A stretch of DNA of 26,313 nt, taken from NCBI GenBank assembly GCA_041743125.1, contig JBGTNK010000270.1, forward strand, positions 1 through 26,313. Direction: 5' to 3'. The notes beneath the pieces were generated by a model, which ran no database searches, was not told where the DNA came from, and saw nothing but the letters and a program-made list of their open reading frames with translations. Source of the stretch: Terrimonas_B sp041743125. GTDB taxonomy: Bacteria; Bacteroidota; Bacteroidia; Chitinophagales; Chitinophagaceae. The first letter of the stretch is position 1; each line of letters begins with the position of its first letter. Positions 22,254-26,313 of this stretch are shown here, one piece after another. The translations under genes were made by a program, and so were the position numbers.

Positions 22254-23219
22254 ATGGGATTTTTTAATAAAATATTTGGTAAGAAAGAAAAAGAAACATT
22301 GGACCAGGGCCTGCAAAAAACCAAGGAAGGGTTTCTTGCCAAAATAACAAAAGCTATAGCCGGAAAAAGCACGGTTGATGAAGAGGTATTGGATAGGCTG
22401 GAGGAAGCACTGGTTGGTGCTGATGTTGGAATTGAAACTACGGTAAAAATTATTGAGCGGATAGAAAGCAGAGTAGCAAAAGACAAATATCTCAACACGG
22501 AAGAGTTAAATAAAATTCTTCAGGATGAAATAGAAGCCATTTTAGTGGATGCACCTAATGCCAATAGTTATGCTTTTGATTCCGACCTGCCAAGCAAACC
22601 ATACATAATCCTTGTAGTGGGAGTAAATGGAGTTGGAAAAACCACGACTATTGGCAAACTGGCTTACAATTTCAAAAAATCAGGTAAGTCTGTTTTGTTG
22701 GGGGCTGCGGATACTTTTCGTGCTGCTGCGGTAGATCAATTAACCATCTGGAGCGAAAGAGCAGGAGTTCCCCTTATAAAGCAAGATATGGGTAGTGACC
22801 CGGCAGCCGTTGCTTTTGATACAGCGCAAAGCGCTTTAGCAAGGAAAGCTGATGTTGTTTTAATTGATACAGCAGGTCGCCTGCATAATAAAGCTCACCT
22901 GATGGATGAATTAAGCAAGATTAAAAGATCTGTACAAAAAGTTATTCCCGGGGCACCTCATGAGGTAATGCTGGTTTTGGACGGAAGTACAGGGCAAAAT
23001 GCAGTAGAACAAGCCAGGCACTTCATAGCTACCACTGATGTAACGGCACTTGCTATTACGAAATTAGATGGCACTGCTAAAGGCGGAGTGGTTCTGGCGA
23101 TTGCCAATCAATTTAAAATACCGGTGAAATTTATTGGAGTGGGAGAGAAAATGGAAGACCTGCTGGTATTTGACAAACATGAATTTGTAGATAGTTTGTT
23201 TAAATTGAATAATTCCTGA
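22254..23219 (+). CDS. ftsY: Signal recognition particle receptor FtsY
   Basis: The 321-residue SRP GTPase docks ribosome-nascent chain complexes at the membrane. The N domain (about 15-100) is followed by the G domain with P-loop GVNGVGKT (123-130), the DTFRAAAVDQL stretch, DTAGR (205-209), TKLD (269-272) and GGVVLAI. The acidic A domain of the E. coli protein is absent, as in most Bacteroidota; a short N-terminal amphipathic start MGFFNKIFGKKEKE may bind the membrane. The gene lies behind the ribosomal unit but is separated by a terminator-like double hairpin. Confidence 0.96.
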   Translation: MGFFNKIFGKKEKETLDQGLQKTKEGFLAKITKAIAGKSTVDEEVLDRLEEALVGADVGIETTVKIIERIESRVAKDKYLNTEELNKILQDEIEAILVDAPNANSYAFDSDLPSKPYIILVVGVNGVGKTTTIGKLAYNFKKSGKSVLLGAADTFRAAAVDQLTIWSERAGVPLIKQDMGSDPAAVAFDTAQSALARKADVVLIDTAGRLHNKAHLMDELSKIKRSVQKVIPGAPHEVMLVLDGSTGQNAVEQARHFIATTDVTALAITKLDGTAKGGVVLAIANQFKIPVKFIGVGEKMEDLLVFDKHEFVDSLFKLNNS

Positions 23220-23226
23220 TCAGGAA
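23213..23226. other. 14-base perfect palindrome at the ftsY stop codon
   Basis: TTCCTGATCAGGAA contains the TGA stop of ftsY. As RNA it can form only a 5-bp stem over GATC. A T-rich stretch follows from about 23242, too far for a standard terminator. Confidence 0.25.
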
Positions 23227-23275
23227 ATCAGTACCAGGTAATTTTATTATTTTTTTTTAAGTTAAAACCAGAAAA

Positions 23276-23806
23276 ATGGCCGAAAGAATTCAAACTGAAT
23301 TTTGGTTGTCCGGGCCCATCGAGAACATTATTCCATCCTTGCAACCCGTTGCTCACGCAATTTTGCAATCCAGGAGGGAGGTGCTGGACGTTTTGAAAAA
23401 TTTTTCCAACGAATTAATATGGATTCGACCGGCAGGGCTGGCGTCCGTTGCATTCCATATCCGCCATTTGGCTGGAGTGGCTGACCGCTTGTTTACTTAT
23501 GCACGTGCCGAAGAGTTATCAGCAGTTCAATTAATGGAGCTGAAAAAAGAAAGTGCGGAAGATGCAACGGAAAATCTTGAAAATTTAATGAAACGATTTA
23601 ATGAACAAGTTGACCGTTCCATTGAACAGTTGAAACATACGAGCGCCGAATCCATTTATGAAATAAGATATGTAGGCCGGCAAAAAATTCCATCTAATGT
23701 TTTAGGTTTATTATTTCATGCTGCTGAACATATGCAACGCCATACCGGCCAGTTGCTGGTTACAGCAAAAATAGCAGGGGATGGATTATATACGCCCGCT
23801 ACTTAA
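23276..23806 (+). CDS. DinB family protein
   Basis: The 176-residue protein has the DinB/YfiT four-helix-bundle pattern: long amphipathic helices with a metal-site histidine set, HIRHLAG (His61 or His64) and FHAAEHMQRH (His151 and His155 the likely ligands). Family members bind a divalent metal and some act as thiol S-transferases; the substrate is not predictable. The gene has its own ATG at 23276, 56 bases after ftsY. It meets the YciI gene tail-to-tail: the plus-strand TAA (23804-23806) and the minus-strand TAA share the palindrome TTAA. Confidence 0.85.
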   Translation: MAERIQTEFWLSGPIENIIPSLQPVAHAILQSRREVLDVLKNFSNELIWIRPAGLASVAFHIRHLAGVADRLFTYARAEELSAVQLMELKKESAEDATENLENLMKRFNEQVDRSIEQLKHTSAESIYEIRYVGRQKIPSNVLGLLFHAAEHMQRHTGQLLVTAKIAGDGLYTPAT

Positions 23807-24093
23807 ACAGTGGCTGCACGAAAAGGCCGGAGATCCATCCTTTGCCATATTTTTTCTGTGATGTATGGTTCCGTATCCAGCCAGTGTTGTAATTGTTCTT
23901 TCGTTTCAAATTGAACCACCATCATAGATCCTATCATTTTTTGTTCATCATTCAATATAGCGCCGGCAAAGACAAAATTTCCATTTTCTTTTAGTTTGCG
24001 TGCATTTTCAAAATGAGATGGACGTACTTTCATCCTTCTTTCCAGTGCGTCTTCACCAGTATCATCCCACGCATGCATAATGTATTGTTGCAT
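23803..24093 (-). CDS. YciI family protein
   Basis: The 96-residue single-domain protein has the YciI ferredoxin-like fold pattern: an N-terminal strand (MQQYIMHAWDD), RMKVRPSHFENARKLKENGNFVFAGAI, MVVQFETKEQLQHWLDTEPYI, and a final strand MDLRPFRAA. The conserved histidine and aspartate region (RPSHFE, and DTEPY) marks the putative active site. Function is unknown; members may be small-molecule isomerases or dehydrochlorinase-like. It overlaps the DinB gene by four bases at the stop codons and is divergent from the YdeI-like gene. Confidence 0.85.
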   Translation of the reverse strand: MQQYIMHAWDDTGEDALERRMKVRPSHFENARKLKENGNFVFAGAILNDEQKMIGSMMVVQFETKEQLQHWLDTEPYITEKIWQRMDLRPFRAATV

Positions 24094-24150
24094 TTTGATA
24101 TTTTTATTTTAGCCTGCTGATCTTTTCTTAATTTAATTTGCTGTTCCGGA

Positions 24151-24190
24151 GTGGAAAGTTACGTATACTGGTTGTCTATACGTTTTCCAC
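24151..24190. other. Strong hairpin in the divergent YciI/YdeI gap
   Basis: GTGGAAA (24151-24157) pairs with TTTCCAC (24184-24190), and ACGTATA (24161-24167) with TATACGT (24177-24183). The result is a 14-bp stem with a three-base bulge (GTT) on the left and a 9-base loop. On the plus strand a T run begins seven bases later (24197 on). It is upstream of both adjacent genes, so it is not an ordinary terminator. It could be an operator, the leader of the YdeI-like gene, or the end of a small RNA. Confidence 0.5.
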
Positions 24191-24244
24191 CCGCAGTTTC
24201 TTTTTTTTATCAAATAAATCATAAGTTTAATTTTTAGGTAACAC

Positions 24245-24757
24245 ATGATCCAGTTTAATACTACTATCCACAAATTTGAGAATCAGGGTGAAAAAACAGG
24301 GTGGACTTATATTGAGATACCAGCAGATCTCGCTCAAAAATTAAAACCCGGAAATAAGAAATCCTTCAGGGTAAAAGGTAAACTCGATGAGTTTAAGATT
24401 GCCGGCGTTAGCTTACTACCTATGGGAGGAGGAGCGTTTATCATGGCGATCAATGCTGGTATGAGAAAGGGAATCAGGAAGAGAGAAGGATCTTCTCTTA
24501 CGGTAAAATTAGAAGAAGACAAAAAACCATATGAATTAAACAAAGAATTTTTAGCCTGCCTGGAGGATGAACCAAAGGCACTCGCCTCACTTAAAGCTAT
24601 GCCCCGTTCTTTTCAAAATTATTATAGCAAATGGATAGAAAGTGCAAAAACAGAACCTACCCGGATAAAAAGGATTGCACATGCAGTTTCAACCCTGGCA
24701 AGGGGATTGAATTTCCAGGAGATGATCAGATCTCTTCAAAAGAAAAACCGGGAATGA
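24245..24757 (+). CDS. YdeI/OmpD-associated family protein (DUF1905)
   Basis: The 170-residue protein starts with a DUF1905-like barrel: FNTTIHKFENQGEKTGWTYIEIPADLA, then RVKGKLDEFKIAGVSLLPMGGGAFIMAINAGMRKGIRKREG, VTVKLE-like strand. The C-terminal 60 residues match the OmpD-associated/bacteriocin-protection domain (LEDEPKALASLKAMPRSFQNYYSKWIESAKT, then RIKRIAHAVSTLARGL). The cellular role is unclear. It precedes the Mur ligase gene by 55 bases on the same strand and may share its transcript. The region upstream contains a strong hairpin. Confidence 0.85.
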   Translation: MIQFNTTIHKFENQGEKTGWTYIEIPADLAQKLKPGNKKSFRVKGKLDEFKIAGVSLLPMGGGAFIMAINAGMRKGIRKREGSSLTVKLEEDKKPYELNKEFLACLEDEPKALASLKAMPRSFQNYYSKWIESAKTEPTRIKRIAHAVSTLARGLNFQEMIRSLQKKNRE

Positions 24758-24812
24758 AGGATTGCCAGCATATTTCACAGTTTCAGTTTGATTATTCCTT
24801 TTACTTTGTGAT

Positions 24813-26189
24813 ATGATAAATTCGATAAACGATTTCAACCGGCCTTTCTTTATTGGTATTGCGGGTTCAGGCATGAGTGCTATTGCACAATATCTCAAAG
24901 GCATCGGCAAGGATGTTTCCGGAAGTGATCGCTTTTTTAAGATAGGTGAATCCAATGAAATAAAAGAAAAGCTGGAGGCAGAGAATATTTTGTGTTTTCC
25001 TCAAAATGGGGAGGGTATCAATAAATTAACAGACCTGGTTGTAGTTTCAACTGCAGTGGAAGATACTGTGAGTGAAGTGCAAAAAGCAAAGGAATTGAAT
25101 ATTCCAATTATCAGGCGGTCTGAATTACTTGCTGTTATCGCATCAAGTAAAAAAACTATTGCCGTTGGTGGTACCAGCGGTAAGAGCACAACCAGTGCCA
25201 TGCTTTTTGATATACTTGAAAATGCAGGCCTGAATCCAAGCATCATAAGCGGGGCGGGATTAGTTAGTATTATTAAAAAAGGCAAATTAGGGAATGCTAA
25301 AGTAGGCGAAGGCGAGTGGTTGGTAATTGAAGCTGATGAAAGCGACGGATCTATTGTTTACTATAAACCTGAAGTAGGGTTGCTACTAAACGTAGAAAAG
25401 GACCATAAGGAAATGAAAGAACTGATGGAGGTATTCTCCACTTTTAAGAATAACAGTCAAAAATTTATCGTTAACCAATCTCATCCCCAGGCGCAGCAAC
25501 TTTCGCAGGATATCAACCATGATTTTTCGCTAAATAAAAATTTAAATGCAGGGTATATAGCTACAGGTTTTAACCAGGAAAGCCTTTCTATTAACTTTAC
25601 CATTAATGGAATTCCTTTTTATCTGAACCAGGTAGGCAAGCATAACATGGAAAATGCACTAGCGGCCACGGCAGTTGCCAGCTACCTGGGTGTTGATTTG
25701 AAAACCAGCTCCAATGCATTAAAAAAGTACGAAGGCATTTACCGAAGGCACCAGGTATTAGGAAATAAAAATGGAGTTTGGCTAATAGATGATTTTGCTC
25801 ACAACCCTGTAAAGTGTGCCGCTGCCATCGAAGCTTGTCAACCCATTGCTTCAAAGGTGATCGCCTGGTTTCAACCTCATGGGTATGGTCCAACAAAATT
25901 TTTGCGGCAGGATTTTGTAAATGAAATAGGAAAGGCGCTCCGTCCAAATGATGAAATATGGATGAGTGAAATATTTTATGCAGGAGGTACTGCCGCAAAA
26001 GATATTTCAGCTAATGACCTGGTTAATGATTTACAGCAGATGGGGAAAAAAGCCTTTTTTGTAGAAAACAGGAATGATCTTGTTGCGGAAATTCGGGGGC
26101 ATCTTGCATCTCCTTGTGTTCTGCTGTTGATGGGTGCCAGGGATCCTTCTCTTGAACATTTTGCCAAAAAGATCTGGGAGGAGTTGTAG
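24813..26189 (+). CDS. MurC/Mpl-type Mur ligase with altered motifs
   Basis: The 458-residue protein has the three Mur ligase domains. Domain 1 opens FIGIAGSGMSAIAQYLKG (13-30) with VSGSDR, as in MurC and Mpl. The ATP loop is GGTSGKSTTSAM (119-130), where typical members have GTHGKTT. EADESDGS (173-180), KHNMENALAA (276-285) and DDFAHNP (326-332; MurC has DDYAHHP) follow, then WFQPHGYGPTKFLRQDF and MSEIFYAGGTAAKDIS. Members add L-alanine (MurC) or a recycled tripeptide (Mpl) to UDP-N-acetylmuramate, or act on other UDP-sugars. The full length and preserved acidic residues suggest an active ATP-dependent ligase, but the two changes mean the exact substrate is open. The bases after the stop to the window end hold no identified gene. 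Confidence 0.8.
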   Translation: MINSINDFNRPFFIGIAGSGMSAIAQYLKGIGKDVSGSDRFFKIGESNEIKEKLEAENILCFPQNGEGINKLTDLVVVSTAVEDTVSEVQKAKELNIPIIRRSELLAVIASSKKTIAVGGTSGKSTTSAMLFDILENAGLNPSIISGAGLVSIIKKGKLGNAKVGEGEWLVIEADESDGSIVYYKPEVGLLLNVEKDHKEMKELMEVFSTFKNNSQKFIVNQSHPQAQQLSQDINHDFSLNKNLNAGYIATGFNQESLSINFTINGIPFYLNQVGKHNMENALAATAVASYLGVDLKTSSNALKKYEGIYRRHQVLGNKNGVWLIDDFAHNPVKCAAAIEACQPIASKVIAWFQPHGYGPTKFLRQDFVNEIGKALRPNDEIWMSEIFYAGGTAAKDISANDLVNDLQQMGKKAFFVENRNDLVAEIRGHLASPCVLLLMGARDPSLEHFAKKIWEEL

Positions 26190-26313
26190 AAGGCTTGATT
26201 ATTTACAAATAAAATTCTATTGATTTTTCTACGGGATTAAATAAATGAAGGCATAACCCTATTAATAAACTATAAAGCGTTTTTTGGTGTATGTGCTTTC
26301 TACTACCAGATTT

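Noticed and set aside
25603..25998. Minus-strand 131-codon frame inside the Mur ligase gene
   Set aside because: Antisense shadow; His/Trp-rich composition without any family pattern.
24813..26189. Calling this gene murC outright
   Set aside because: The two signature changes and the absence of other mur genes around it leave Mpl or another Mur ligase equally possible.

Overview
The window is A+T-rich DNA from a member of the Bacteroidota, most likely near the Chitinophagaceae. The evidence is the gene families (DUF2911, DUF2279, DUF4295 next to rpmB-rpmG, an AraC regulator with a seven-helix membrane half, a LytTR response regulator, DUF4884-like and PD40/TPR lipoproteins), start codons without clear Shine-Dalgarno sequences, and several upstream matches to the Bacteroidota -7 promoter element TAnnTTTG. 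I see no tRNA, rRNA, CRISPR array, phage or plasmid gene. The only mobile DNA is the 3' end of an IS1595-type transposase gene at the left edge.

Layout. 1-241: transposase tail. 301-2189 (minus): a YceI-family secreted protein, a small Rossmann-fold protein of the F420-reductase type and a Crp/Fnr regulator. The gap between the last two holds a near-perfect FNR-type box and a second palindrome. 2249-3571 (minus): a membrane-anchored 4Fe-4S protein. 3696-5429 (plus): a PyrR-like phosphoribosyltransferase and the AraC regulator. 5608-7171 (minus): an ECF/SigZ-like sigma factor followed by a secreted class A PAP2 phosphatase with a Cys-rich tail.

7513-14380 (plus): a run of exported proteins (DUF2911/TPR, serine hydrolase, two lipocalin-like proteins, a membrane protein, a PD40/TPR lipoprotein). 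The gaps here hold two short stretches that look like decayed or very small genes. 14532-15281: an orphan LytTR response regulator, convergent with a DUF2279 protein (15298-16338, minus). The accessory flavour, with secreted proteins, regulators and remnants, is concentrated between about 5.6 and 15.3 kb.

16443-26189 is mostly core: a phosphohexomutase, a small DUF4884-like lipoprotein, protein-L-isoaspartate methyltransferase (pcm), dihydrolipoamide dehydrogenase (lpdA, minus), the ribosomal set rpmB-rpmG-DUF4295, ftsY, DinB and YciI proteins in tail-to-tail contact, a YdeI/OmpD-associated protein, and a MurC/Mpl-type ligase with altered signature motifs. Three convincing intrinsic terminators delimit these units.

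I did not find a clearly new multi-gene system. The observations most worth testing are the regulator/FNR-box pair near 1.6 kb, the 13-base repeat before rpmG and the DUF4295 gene, the hairpin at the rpmB promoter, the isolated 14-bp-stem hairpin at 24.15 kb, and the divergent Mur ligase. All functions are inferred by reading the sequence; no database search was possible.
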